A stretch of DNA of 64,000 nt from Sanderia malayensis. Lineage: Eukaryota > Cnidaria > Scyphozoa > Semaeostomeae > Pelagiidae. The stretch lies in the NCBI GenBank assembly GCA_013076295.1, contig RQOL01000398.1:1-64000 (forward strand), read 5' to 3'. Of this stretch, positions 7,429 through 21,300 are shown piece by piece. Below the pieces are notes generated by a model. The model saw nothing but the letters and a program-made list of their open reading frames with translations. It was not told the DNA's origin and searched no databases. A program made the translations under genes and the position numbers. Position 1 is the stretch's first letter. Each line of letters starts with the position of its first letter.

Positions 7429-10400
7429 ATGCCGCGCAAGTCCAGGAGAAGTATAACCGGTGACAGACGTAGAAATCAAGTGCGGGAGAATGTGCAGCAT
7501 AGGAGACACATCAACCAACAGCTTCATCCTCAACAGATGGGAAATGCGGATAACCCACTTGCAGCAGTCAACGATCTTCAACAAATGCAGCTCGAAAACC
7601 GTCAGCTAGAAGCCCCTGAATATCAGCCATTTCCAGCACAGTATCCTCTTCCAGAGATACAGCCAATGGAGATGGACATGGAACCAGAGCTTCCCATTCA
7701 GAACCAAGGCCTTCCAGCAGCAGGACAACCTGTAAACATTGAGATGCAAGATGCAGTTCCAGTATCCGATGAAAATCAGATACCAGAACCCGTTGAAGAT
7801 CAGCAAATGCAAGTTGACAACCCTGTCCCCGAGAACAATGAAGCGGGAAACCTCATCCCCTTCTCCCCATTACCACACCACTTGAATAAAATGAACAGAA
7901 CATGTATTCATTGTGGTGCCAAGTACTTCAAAGAAGAACAAAACACAAAAAAACAATACAACAAATGTTGCATGGGAGGTTTAATTGCTCTGCATCAAAT
8001 TGAACCACCTCCAGTAAGTGTCATGCATTTATACACTGGTGATACTGCCGAATCTAAATATTTCTTAAAGCACTTCCGCCAATACAACTCATTAATGGCC
8101 ATGGCATCATGGAAGGCTAATATTGTACGTCATGCTAGAGCTGGACCACCAGTTATCACAATTCATGGAAAGGCATATCACATGACAGGTAATTGATACA
8201 ATATGATTCCAGTCATTATCAATATAACTTATTATTCATTTAGCTGGCTACAGTTGAACTTCTATTTACCTAACTTATGCTTTGCATCATTAACAGGTGT
8301 AACAGAGACAGACAGATCCAGAAAATACGCAGAACTTTACATCATGGATACGCAACAAGCATTACAGGAACGGCAAAACACTGCAAGAGAACAACGTCTA
8401 GATTTGGACATTGTTGCACTTCTCCAAAATGAATTAATGGCAATCAATCGATTTGCACAACATTATCGAAGCATGGGTGAAATATTGGAGGAACAGCGGC
8501 AGCAAGCTATTGCAAACAATCAGCCTGTTCCGACATTCAAAATGATCATAACAGTCCGCCCACAACAAGATCGCAGATACGATAATCCAACTGCCAGAGA
8601 AATTGCAGCTATATACACAGTACAGAATGGAGGTGCACCAAATCCTGAAGACAGAGAACTGCAAGTTCAAACAAGACACGGAGATCTCATGAAGATTTTC
8701 GCAACCAGTCCAAGTGCCGATCCTCTCACGTATCCATTGATATTCTTTCACGGTGACAGTGGTTACAGTTTGGACCTGCAACGATTGCCGACTGCAAACG
8801 TAAGGGGTCAGCAAAACATGAATCGTATCCGATGCACCAGACTAACCCTCGCTGAATACTACTCATACAGAATCCAGGTCAGGGATGCATTCTCAACCAT
8901 CCACATTGCATCACTTCTATTTCAACAGTATCTGGTAGATGCATATACGAAGATAGAAGGCAATAAACCGCACTGGATTATGAAAAATCAACGTCAGCTT
9001 CGTGTTGACACATACCGTGGCCTGATGGATCATCTCCACAGAAGAGATGAAATCGAAAACCAGATGGCCAGGGCTAATAATCCCAACCAGCCCATACATA
9101 TCGATGTTGGCCGTGTTATCATTCTACCGTCATCCTTTCCAGGCAGCCAAAGAAACATGTATCAACATTTTCAAGATGCAATGACAATCGTAAGAAAGTA
9201 TGGCAAGCCCGACATCTTCCTCACAATGACTGCCAATCCTAAATGGAAGGAGATCGAAGAAAATATTTATCCGTATCAGACGGCCACTGATCGACCAGAA
9301 ATTGTCACAAGAGTATTTCAACTCAAATTCAAAGAACTACTCGAAGACATACTACACAACAACATTCTTGGACATGTCACTGCCCATGTGTATGTCATAG
9401 AATTTCAGAAGAGAGGACTACCACACGCACACATGATCCTGTTTCTTTCGCAAGCTGATAAACCCAGAACACCACTACAGGTATTGTTGACATGTACTAC
9501 TAATTCTATCTCTCATTCTTAAATTTATATCCAATGCACAGTACAACTGTTCTTTACTACATTTCTATTATACAATTGTTTATTATATTCATTGTCAGGT
9601 GGATCAACTGATATCAGCAGAGATTCCAGACCCACAGGATGCAAAATACCACAACTTGGTCCTCAAACATATGACACATGGACCCTGTGGAGCTTTAAAT
9701 CCTCAGTGCGTGTGCATGGAAAACAACACTTGCAAAAAGCGCTTTCCAAAAGAACAAGTTGCTGACACTCAAATCAATGTCAACGGCTATCCTCTCTACA
9801 GACGACGCTGTCTCCATCCAGTCATTGTGAATAATCGCATTTTGGATGATACGTGGGTAGTGCCACACAACAGACACCTACTCATCAAATATCAGTGTCA
9901 TATCAACGTGGAAATATGCAGTACAGTAAAAAGTGTCAAGTACATTTTCAAATATATCCACAAAGGACATGATATGGCACATGTTGAAATTCTTGAAGAA
10001 AATCAACAGCAAGTACCTCAAGACATTGAACATGACGAGGTGCGCCAATACATCAATGCAAGATATATTGGACCACATGAAGCTGTCTTTCGGCTTCTGC
10101 AGTTCCCCTTGCACGACAAAAGCCACACAGTCAAACGGCTCTCTGTTCATCTACCATTTGAGCAACAAGTCATCTTTCATGACAATGATGACGAACAAAG
10201 ACTCAACAACATTGATGATAGAACAACACTCACAGCATGGTTTGAACTCAACCAGCAAGATCCAGCTACACACCAGTACCTCTATCATGAGATACCAGAG
10301 CATTATGTCTTCCAGGAGCGTTCAAAAACATGGACACCCAGACAACGAAGAACAATGCCAATCATTGGTAGAGTAACTCAAGTGCAGCCGAGACCTTGCG

Positions 10401-12505
10401 AGCAAAAATTCGCGCTCAGACTTTTGCTATTGCATCAACGAGGAGCTACTTCATTTGAAGACCTTCGTACAGTAGAAGGTAATCTATGTGATTCCTTTAA
10501 AGATGCAGCATTAGATCTAGGGCTATTAGAAGATGATGCCGAAGTCACACGTTGTCTTGATGAAGCTGTCATCTTCAATATGCCTTCACAACTCAGACAG
10601 TTGTTTGCATCATTGCTACTCTTTCAAACGCCATCAGACATCAGGACTCTCTTCAACGCCTTCAAAGAAGCAATGAGTGAAAATTTTGTCAGACGTGATC
10701 AACTCAACAATCCAGACATAACCTTCCAAGACAGACACATGTATCAATGTCTACATGATATTGACAACAATTTGAAGGTTCATGGTTTGTCCATCACGAA
10801 TTACGATCACCTTCCTCAGCTACCGGCCGACTTTATCATTCCAGAACAAGGTGATTTACAACTTAACATGATGATATTCACTGTAATAATTTAGCCAATA
10901 TATACTTCTATTTCTACCAAATTAACTATTGTTTATGTTTTCAGAGGAAGATCACATGGATGTTGAAAACGAAAGAGAGCAAGGAGAAGAAATGCGCGCT
11001 GCATTGAATCCAGAACAACAAGTGGTAAACACAGCCATTATTCAGGCAATTGAGGCGCAATCAGAACAAAACTGTCACTTTCTGGACGGACCAGCTGGCA
11101 CAGGGAAAACATTTCTCTACAACACGTTGGTTCGTAATCTTCATGCATCTGGACACAAAGTTCAGTGCATGGCGTGGTCAGGAATTGCAGCTACACTGCT
11201 TATTAACGGAAGAACATCGCATTCACAATTCCAAATTCCAATACCATTGAAACTGGAATCAACATGCAATGTCAAGAGACAGAGCCGAAGAGCACAAGTG
11301 TTGCGTGAAACAACCCTGTTCATATGGGATGAAGCTTCAATGATACCAGCATTGGCATTACAAGCAGTTGACAGACCGCTTCGGGATATCACAAGAATTG
11401 ACAAGCCATTTGGTGGCAAATTCATGTTACTTGATGGTGATTTCAGACAAGTTCTACCTGTTGTCCCCAAAGCAGGAAGAGAGAAAATTGTATCAGAGAG
11501 TCTTAAATCATATCAAATCAGTGATTTGTGGGCACAGTTTCAACAACATCGCCTGCACACAAACATGAAAGCTGTTCAAGATGAGTCGTACAGAGAATTC
11601 TCAGAATGGCTCCTAAGACTTGGCAACAAACAAGAACCACATGATGCACTTGACAATATCACTTTGCCACATCAAATATGCACATCTTCGCAGGAGGAAA
11701 TGCTCAACTTCATATATCCCCAGCCAAACACACCACAGTCCCACCTCATGTTGGATCCGATAACTATGTCAGAACGTTGTTGTCTTACCCCAAAGAATGA
11801 CTTTTCACATCAAATCAATGACATCATTCTGGAAAGACTACAAAATCCTGACAGAACATACTACAGCACAGACAGTGTGATAACAGAGGATCCAGATGAG
11901 GAGGCGGCATATCCAATTGAGTTTCTCAACAATCTAACTCCTAACGGAATGCCATTACATCGACTTAGACTCAAGGTATAATTTTTCTATATGTACTAAT
12001 TATACATTAGTTCTACACTTAGTTTAAATATTAATAATGGTCCTTCCATGATACACTTCGTAATCTCGAATATTCCTTATTATAGGTTGGTGCAACAATC
12101 ATTCTTTTGAGGAATCTAAATCCAAAGAAAGGTCTTTGCAATGGCACAAGACTCATTGTACGCCATCTCCGACGTAACGTGATCACAGCAGAGATCATCA
12201 CGAAGGAACACAGAGGCCAGCAGGTCATGATTCCCAGAATAACAATGTCAACACAGGACACTGAGATGCCGTTCAACATCAAGCGACGGCAATTTCCAGT
12301 CAGACTAGCATATTGCCTTACTATCAACAAGGCACAGGGACAATCTCTGAGGTATGTTGGTTTGTATTTACCTGAGCCCGTGTTCACACATGGTCAGTTA
12401 TATGTGGCCATGTCCAGAGCAACATCATTTGACGGGCTTAAAGTATTCCTCCCAGAGGAAACACACATGAAGACAAAAAATATTGTCTTCCAAGAAGTCC
12501 TGTAG
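7429..12505 (+). CDS. Helitron Rep-helicase (HUH replication initiator fused to PIF1-family helicase), five exons
   Basis: Exons: 7429-8188, 8297-9480, 9599-10850, 10945-11975 and 12086-12505. The introns are 108, 118, 94 and 110 bp, all GT-AG, and all phases agree, giving 1,548 codons. The start MPRKSRR has a good context (CACCATG); an in-frame ATG at 7390 lies upstream. Residues 1-150 are Gln- and Pro-rich. A zinc-finger-like CIHCGAKYF...CC motif starts at Cys159. The HUH motif RGLPHAH has its histidines at 630 and 632, and the Rep tyrosines lie in KYIFKYIHKG at 763 and 767. Helicase motifs follow: Walker A GPAGTGKT at 1114-1121, Walker B WDEAS at 1193-1197, GDFRQVLPVV at 1230, LTINKAQGQS at 1487 and HGQLYVAMSRA at 1511. 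In the family, Rep nicks and rejoins single strands during rolling-circle transposition in the nucleus and the 5'-3' helicase unwinds the donor. All key residues are present and there are no stops, so the gene looks functional. Confidence 0.93.
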
Positions 12506-12670
12506 AGGTCTTCACAAACTTTTGAGCATAAATTGCGTTGCTCACAGAGGGTGTCAGTCTACCAAAATGCACATACACAAATTACGGGGCTCAGATTGTG
12601 GTTCTAGCGGATCGGCATTGCACTACAGTGTGATGTTCCCTGTTGTGATATCAGCACAACACTCAGAAAG

Positions 12671-12702
12671 CAAAGCCATTAAAGGCTTTGAACATTGCTG
12701 GT
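12671..12702 (+). repeat. Candidate Helitron 3' end: hairpin plus CTGG/T
   Basis: CAAAGCC (12671-12677), loop ATTAAA, GGCTTTG (12684-12690), spacer AACATTG, then CTGG (12698-12701) and T. It lies 166 bp after the Rep-helicase stop codon. Known Helitrons end in CTRR with a hairpin about 10 nt inside and insert between A and T, which this fits. The stem is short, so chance is possible. Confidence 0.4.
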
Positions 12703-14334
12703 TTGCCACGCCACTCCAGTCAATAAGATCCGCCAAGAACGATCCGGACACTTTCACAACACTCCAGTGTCCGGGGGTGTTCGCCAACAGCAACAACACG
12801 ATCTGGGTCCTCGGTAGCACCCGTATCAAAAGAGGTATGCTTTGCCATGCTCTCCGATATTGCCTATGGGAGTATGGCTTTCCTTTTCTCTGTGAAAACT
12901 GCAATCTCTCCATTAACCATAGTTGTTTTAACAAGAATTAGCATTGGATTATCCTCCTCTCATGTCCTTATTTATTATAACAATATGGCTCACCCCTTAT
13001 TATGTAATCTCCCAAATTTAAATTGCAGTTTTCATGAACAAGGAAACCTCGAACAAAGGTTACCCCTTGAAGCTGGTGTTCGAGCTTTAAACTAATGTAA
13101 CCTGCAATCTCCTTTTTTTACTATGACCAAACTTAATGGTGAGGACGAACGATGAACAAGACAAATAGACGTATCCTTGATATGTGCGACAAGAGTGTGA
13201 ATTCCTATTCAACAATGCTGTCAACATCACCGGACACTCCACATGATGAATGAAGACATCAATACAATCTACAGACGGGACCAATTATCTCTCATTGATG
13301 TTCACTATCGATTTATAAATTATGAACGTTAAATGGGCATTAGAAGTTTGTGTACATTTTTTCGTGCATGTGAAAGCCCATGCTTTCCTTTATGATATTG
13401 TATTCCAAAGGTTTTTATAGTGGTGTATATCACATAATTGAAGCTATCGTCAATAACACTTACTTTATTACCGTTTATGTACTAATATATTATATACCAA
13501 AACAGTGTAGGATTAATGTACTCTCTGTTCAAATTTACTAAACTTCATCAATGTCCGCTCTTAATGAGATGCATTTCTGCAGTCCTTCTTTGCCTATAAT
13601 AACACTTTATCCCCCATTGAAACGAGGTCGTTATGTTGCCATTGAAATAATTTTAGCCTCTTTTCCATCAATGGCTACCGTACCGGTAACGCCGCTAACT
13701 TTTAAAATAAGAATTTGAAACAGCTTGGCATGGCATCACAGAAAGATCGTTAACAGAACAACTTATAGTTGGGAAACTGTTTCCAAATTTACACGGGACA
13801 TATTCAATGTATCTTACAGGTAACACACTTTTATCTTATTTTTAACTTATTCCCAATTCAATTTCCTGAAGTTGTTAAACCATCTTAATTTTGGTTAGGC
13901 CATGCAAACTTCACTTTACTGATTGCAGCGGAATCGAAAATTTGGATTAGTTATTTTATACCTTTATGGTTTACTTGCTTGTAAAATAAATCTTTTATGC
14001 CCTGACTATATGTGCCTCCAAATGTTAGCTTGGATTTAAAATGATTCTCTATTAGTATTCTAAGTATTTACCAATTTATGGATTCTTTACTGTTCATTGC
14101 CTTCATGTGTCACAAGCAAAGTATATTGAGATCCCCATGAAGCTATTTTTATCTTCAATATTGATGATGGATGAAGTACCTATTCATAAACTAGTGGAAA
14201 GATAATTTTTACTTATTTTGCTTTTCAAACATCTTCCATGTAATCCACAAGGACTATTGATCATTATGGCTGCACAACTATCATGTTGTTCTATTATCCT
14301 GTAACTATCATATGGCCATTTCATTGATTCCATA
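12703..14334. other. AT-rich spacer between the Helitron and the satellite
   Basis: No gene is supported. A perfect 8-bp stem CCGGACAC / GTGTCCGG lies at 12744-12751 and 12767-12774 (15-nt loop), and CCGGACAC recurs at 13230-13237. CTCGAAC / GTTCGAG pair at 13048-13054 and 13078-13084. A hairpin TACCG-TAC-CGGTA at 13676-13688 is followed by CTAA (13695-13698). Open frames of up to 152 codons on both strands at 12483-12941 overlap each other and show no clear domain. The last 20 bp resemble part of a satellite monomer (TTTCATTGAT...ATATAAACATTC), marking the array edge. Confidence 0.5.
13676..13698 (+). repeat. Hairpin followed by CTAA, second candidate Helitron 3' end
   Basis: TACCG (13676-13680), loop TAC, CGGTA (13684-13688), then ACGCCG and CTAA (13695-13698). 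The order matches a Helitron 3' end, but the next base is C rather than T and it lies almost 1.2 kb past the stop codon. I therefore prefer 12701. Confidence 0.2.
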
Positions 14335-15399
14335 TAAATATAAACATTCATTCACTCTAATTGCACATCAAATAACGTTATTACAGCTGAAACTAAGTAA
14401 AAGACACATGCATTTGCTTGTTTTCAGTGATTCTAACGTTCATTCACACCAATTGCACATGATTTCACGTTATTACAACTGAAACTAATTAAAAGACACA
14501 TGCAATTGCTTGTTTTTAATGAAACTAACTTTCATTCACACTAATTGCTCATGAATCCACGTTATTACAGTTGAAACTAAGTAAAAGACACATGCATTTG
14601 CTTGTTTTCAGTGATTCTAACATTCATTCACACCAATTGCACATGAATTCACGTTATTACCACTGAAACTAAGTGAAAGACACATGCATTTGCTTGTTTT
14701 TAATGATTCTAACTTTCATTCACACTAATTGCACATGAATCCACGTTATTACAGCTGAAACTAGGTAAAACACACATACATTTGCTTGTTTTCAGTGATA
14801 TTAACATTCATTCACACTAATTGCACATGAAATAACGTTACTACAGCGGAAACTAAGTAAAAGACACATGCATTTGCTTGCTTTCAGTGATATAAACATT
14901 CATTCACTCTAATTGCACATGAAATAACGTTATTACAGCTGAAACTAAGTAAAAGACACATGCATTTGCTTGTTTTCAGTAATATTAACATTCATTCACA
15001 CTAATTGCACATTAAATAACGTTATTACAGCTGAAACTAAGTAAAAGTCACATGCATTTGCTTGTTTTTAGTGATTCTAACATTCATTCACACTAATTGC
15101 ACATGAATCCACGTTATTACAGCTGAAACTAAGTAAAAGACACATGCATTTGCTCGTTTTCAGTGATTCTAACATTCATTCACACTAATTGCACATGAAT
15201 TCACGTTATTACAACTGAAACTAAGTAAAAGACACATGCATTTGCTTGTTTTCAGTGATATTAACATTCATTCACACTAATTGCACATGAAATAACGTTA
15301 TTACAGCGGAAACTAAGTAAAAGACAGATGCATTTGCTTGCTTTCAGTGATATAAACTTTCATTCACTATAATTGCACATGAAATAACGTTATTACAGC

Positions 15400-18300
15400 T
15401 GAAACTAAGTAAAAGACAGATGCATTTGCTTGTTTTAGTGATTCTAACTTTCATTCACACCAATTGCACATGAATTCACGTTATTACCACTGAAACTAAG
15501 TAAAAGACACATGCATTTGCTTGTTTTTAATGATTCTAACTTTCATTCACACTAATTGCACATGAAATAGCGTTATTACAGCTGAAACTAGGTAAAAGAC
15601 TCATGCATTTGCTTGTTTTTGGTTATATTAACATTCGTTCACACTAATTGCACATGAAATAACGTTATTACAGCTGAAACTAAATAAAAGACACATGCAT
15701 TTGCTTGTTTTTAGTGATTCTAACATTCATTCACACTAATTGCACATGAATCCACGTTATTACAGCTGAAACTAAGTAAAAGACAGATGCATTTGCTCGT
15801 TTTCAGTGATTCTAACATTCATTCACACTAATTGCACATGAATTCACGTTATTACAACTGAAACTAAGTAAAAGACACTTGCATTTGAGTGATATTAACA
15901 TTCATTCACATAATTGCACATGAAATAACGTTCTTACAGCGGAAACTAAGTAAAAGACACATGCATTTGCTTGCTTTCATTGATATAAACATTCATTCAC
16001 TCTAATTGCACATAGAATAACGTTATTACAGCTGAAACTAAGTAAGTATGTGCTTTCATGGATTCATATGAAATAACGTTACTACAGTGGAAACTAAGTA
16101 AAATACACATGCATTTGCTTGCTTTCAGTGATATAAACATTCATTCACTCTAATTGCACATGAAATAACGTTATTACAGCTGAAACTAAGTAAAAGACAC
16201 ATGCATTTGCTTGTTTTCAGTGATATTAACATTCATTCACACTAATTGCACATGAAATAACGTTATTACAGCGGAAACTAAGTAAAAGACACATGCATTT
16301 GCTTGCTATCAGTGATATAAACATTCATTCACTCTAATTGCACATGGAATTACGTTATTACAGCTGAAATTAAGTAAAAGACACATGCATTTGCTTGTTT
16401 TTAGTGATTCTAACATTCATTCACACTAATTGCACATGAATCCACGTTATTACAGCTGAAACTAGGTAAAACCCACATACATTTGCTTGTTTTCAGTGAT
16501 ATTAACATTCATTCACACTAATTGCACATGAAATAACGTTACTACAGCGGAAACTAAGTAAAAGACACATGCATTTGCTTTCTTTCAGTGATATAAACAT
16601 TCATTCACTCTAATTGCACATGAAATAACGTTATTACAGCTGAAACTAAGTAAAAGACACATGCATTTGCTTGTTTTCAGTTATATTAACATTCATTCAC
16701 ACTAATTGCACATGAAATAATGTTATTACAGCTGAAACTAAGTAAAAGTCACATGCATTTGCTTGTTTTTAGTGATTCTAACATTCATTCACACTAATTG
16801 CACATGAATCCACGTTGTTACAGCTGAAACTAAGTAAAAGACACATGCATTTGCTCGTTTTCAGTGATTCTAACATTCATTCACACTAATTGCACATGAA
16901 TTCACGTTATTACAACTGAAACTAAGTAAAAGACACATGCATTTGCTTGTTTTCATTGATATTAACATTCATTCACAGTAATTGCACATGAAATAACGTT
17001 ACTACAGCGGAAACTAAGTAAAAGACACATGCATTTGCTTGCTTTCAGTGATATAAACATTCATTCACTCTAATTGCACATGAAATAACGTTATTACAGC
17101 TGAAACTAGGTAAAAGACACATGCATTTGCTTGTTTTCAGTTATATTAACATTCATTCACACTAATTGCACATGAAATAATGTTATTACAGCTGAAACTA
17201 AGTAAAAGTCACATGCATTTGCTTGTTTTTAGTGATTCTAACATTCATTCACACTAATTGCACATGAATCCACGTTGTTACAGCTGAAACTAAGTAAAAG
17301 ACACATGCATTTGCTCGTTTTCAGTGATTCTAACATTCATTCACACTAATTGCACATGAATTCATGTTATTACAACTGAAACTAAGTAAAAGACACATGC
17401 ATTTGCTTGTTTTCATTGATATTAACATTCATTCACACTAATTGCACATGAAATAACGTTATTTCAGCGGAAACTAAGTAAAAGACACACGCATTTGCTT
17501 GCTTTCAGTGATATAAACATTCATTCACTCTAATTGCACATCAAATAACGTTATTACAGCTGAAACTAAGTAAAAGACAGATGCATTTGCTTGTTTTCAG
17601 TGATTCTAACTTTCATTCACACCAATTGCACATGAATTCACGTTATTACCACTGAAACTAAGTAAAAGTCACATGCATTTGCTTGTTTTTAGTGATTCTA
17701 ACATTCATTCACACTAATTGCACATGAATCCACGTTGTTACAGCTGAAACTAAGTAAAAGACACATGCATTTGCTCGTTTTCAGTGATTCTAACATTCAT
17801 TCACACTAATTGCACATGAATTCACGTTATTACAACTGAAACTAAGTAAAAGACACATGCATTTGCTTGTTTTCATTGATATTAACATTCATTCACACTA
17901 ATTGCACATGAAATAACGTTATTACAGCTGAAACTAGGTAAAAGACACATGCATTTGCTTGTTTTTGGTGATATTAACATTCGTTCACACTAATTGCACA
18001 TGAAATAACGTTATTACAGCTGAAACTAAATAAAAGACACATGCATTTGCTTGTTTTTAGTGATTCTAACATTCATTCACACTAATTGCACGTGAATCCA
18101 CGTTATTACACCTGAAACTAAGTAAGTATGTGCTTTCGTGGATTCATATGAAATAACGTTACTACAGTGGAAACTAAGTAAAATACACATGCATTTGCTT
18201 GCTTTCAGTGACTCTAATTGCACATGAAATAACGTTATTACAGCGGAAACTAAGTAAAAGACACATGCATTTGCTTGCTTTCAGTGATATAAACATTCAT

Positions 18301-21300
18301 TCACTCTAATTGCACATGAATCCACGTTATTACGGCTGAAACTAAGTAAAAGACACATGCATTTGCTTGTTTTCAGTGATTCTAACATTCATTCACACTA
18401 ATTGCACATGAATTCACGTTATTACAACTGAAACTAAGTAAAAGACACATGCATTTGCTTGTTTTCAGTGATATTAACATTCATTCACACTAATTGCACA
18501 TGAAATAACGTTACTACAGCGGAAACTAAGTAAAAGACACATGCATTTGCTTGCTTTCAGTGATATAAACATTCATTCACTCTAATTGCACATGAAATAA
18601 CGTTATTACAGCTGAAACTAAGTAAAAGACACATGCATTTGCTTGTTTTCAGTTATATTAACATTCATTCACACTAATTGCACATGAAATAATGTTATTA
18701 CAGCTGAAACTAAGTAAAAGTCACATGCATTTGCTTGTTTTTAGTGATTCTAACATTCATTCACACTAATTGCACATGAATCCACGTTATTACAGCTGAA
18801 ACTAACTAAAAGACACATGCATTAGCTCGTTTTCAGTGATTCTAACATTCATTCACAGTAATTGCACATGAAATAATGTTATTACAGCTGAAACTAAGTA
18901 AAAGTCACATGCATTTGCTTGTTTTTAGTGATTCTAACATTCATTCACTCTAATTGCACGTCAAATAACGTTATTACAGCTGAAACTAAGTAAAAGACAC
19001 ATGCATTTGCTTGTTTTCAGTGATTCTAACGTTCATTCACACCAATTGCACATGATTTCACGTTATTACAACTGAAGCTAATTAAAAGACACATGCAATT
19101 GCTTGTTTTTAATGAATCTAACTTTCATTCACACTAATTGCTCATGAATCCACGTTATTACAGTTGAAACTAAGTAAAAGACACATGCATTTGCTTGTTT
19201 TCAGTGATTCTAACTTTCATTCACACCAATTGCACATGAATTCACGTTATTACCACTGAAACTAAGTAAAAGACATATGCATTTGCTTGTTTTTAATGAT
19301 TCTAGCTTTCATTCACACTAATTGCACATCAAATAACGTTATTACAGCTGAAACTAGGTAAAAGACACATGCATTTGCTTGTTTTTGGTGATATTAACAT
19401 TCGTTCACACTAATTGCACATGAAATAACGTTATTACAGTTGAAACTAAGTAAAAGACACATGCATTTGCTTGTTTTCAGTGATTCTAACTTTCATTCAC
19501 ACCAATTGCACATGAATTCACGTTATTACCACTGAAACTAAGTAAAAGACACATGCATTTGCTTGTTTTTAATGATTCTAACTTTCATTCACACTAATTG
19601 CACATGAAATAACGTTATTACAGCTGAAACTAGGTAAAAGACACATGCATTTGCTTGTTTTTGGTGATATTAACATTCGTTCACACTAATTGCACATGAA
19701 TCCACGTTATTACAGCTGAAACTAAGTAAAAGACAGATGCATTTGCTCGTTCTCAGTGATTCTAACATTCATTCACACTAATTGCACATGAATTCACGTT
19801 ATTACAACTGAAACTAAGTAAAAGACACTTGCATTTGAGTGATATTAACATTCATTCATACTAATTGCACTTGAAATAACGTTATTACAGCAAAAACTAA
19901 GTAAAAGACAGATGCATTTGCTTGCTTTCAGTGATATAAACATTCATTCACTCTAATTGCACATGGAATAACGTTATTACAGCTGAAACTAAGTAAGTAT
20001 GTGCTTTCGTGGATTCATATGAAATAACGTTACTACAGTGGAAACTAAGTAAAATACACATGCATTTGCTTGCTTTCAGTGATATAAACATTCATTCACT
20101 CTAATTGCACATGAAATAACGTTATTACAGCTGAAACTAAGTAAAAGACACATGCATTTGCTTGTTTTCAGTGATATTAACATTCATTCACACTAATTGC
20201 ACATGAAATAACGTTATTACAGCATTCATTCACACTAATTGCACATGAATCCACGTTATTACAGCTGAAACTAAGTAAAAGACAGATGCATTTGCTCGTT
20301 CTCAGTGATTCTAACATTCATTCACACTAATTGCACATGAATTCACGCTATTACAACTGAAACTATGTAAAAGGCACTTGCATTTGAGTGATATTAACAT
20401 TCATTCATACTAATTGCACTTGAAATAACGTTATTACAGCGGAAACTAAGTAAAATACACATGCATTTGCTTGCTTTCAGTGATATAAACATTCATTCAC
20501 TCTAATTGCACATGAAATAACGTTATTACAGCTGAAACTAAGTAAAAGACACATGCATTTGCTTGTTTTCAGTGATATTAACATTCATTCACACTAATTG
20601 CACATGAAATAACGTTATTACAGCATTCATTCACACTAATTGCACATGAATCCACGTTATTACAGCTGAAACTAAGTAAAAGACAGATGCATTTGCTCGT
20701 TCTCAGTGATTCTAACATTCATTCACACTAATTGCACATGAATTCACGTTATTACAACTGAAACTATGTAAAAGACACTTGCATTTGAGTGATATTAACA
20801 TTCATTCATACTAATTGCACTTGAAATAACGTTATTACAGCGGAAACTAAGTAAAAGACACATGCATTTGCTTGCCTTCAGTGATATAAACATTCATTCA
20901 CACTAATTGCACATGAATCCACGTTGTTACAGCTGAAACTAAGTAAAAGACACATGCATTTGCTCGTTTTCAGTGATTCTAACATTCATTCACACTAATT
21001 GCACATGAATTCACGTTATTACAACTGAAACTAAGTAAAAGACACATGCATTTGCTTGTTTTCATTGATATTAACATTCATTCACAGTAATTGCACATGA
21101 AATAACGTTACTACAGCGGAAACTAAGTAAAAGACACATGCATTTGCTTGCTTTCAGTGATATAAACATTCATTCACTCTAATTGCACATGAAATAACGT
21201 TATTACAGCTGAAACTAAGTAAAAGACACATGCATTTGCTTGTTTTCAGTTATATTAACATTCATTCACACTAATTGCACATGAAATAATGTTATTACAG

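Larger units (their letters stand above)
6300..12702 (+). mobile_element. Autonomous Helitron (rolling-circle transposon), approximate limits
   Basis: The element is identified by its intact Rep-helicase gene (7429-12505). The right limit is proposed at CTGG 12698-12701 followed by T. It lies 7 nt after a 7-bp stem with 6-nt loop, which is the usual Helitron 3' arrangement (hairpin, short spacer, CTRR, then T). The left limit is not established: Helitrons begin with TC after an A, and I found no unique candidate. The value 6300 marks the promoter-like cluster. There is no added endonuclease or OTU domain, so this fits the canonical Helitron rather than the Helentron type. An intact reading frame across five exons suggests recent activity. 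Confidence 0.65.

Noticed and set aside
12483..12941. 152-codon forward frame and 103-codon reverse frame (12623-12934) after the Helitron gene
   Set aside because: The reverse frame has a GHWS word and a later Asp that briefly suggested a Ulp1-like cysteine protease. However, the spacing and the catalytic Cys context do not fit, and the two frames overlap on opposite strands. There is no support for either.
13048..13084. tRNA-like box (GGTGTTCGAG)
   Set aside because: It lacks a proper B box (GGTTCRANNCC) and an A box at the right distance. The pairing is a 7-bp inverted repeat only.
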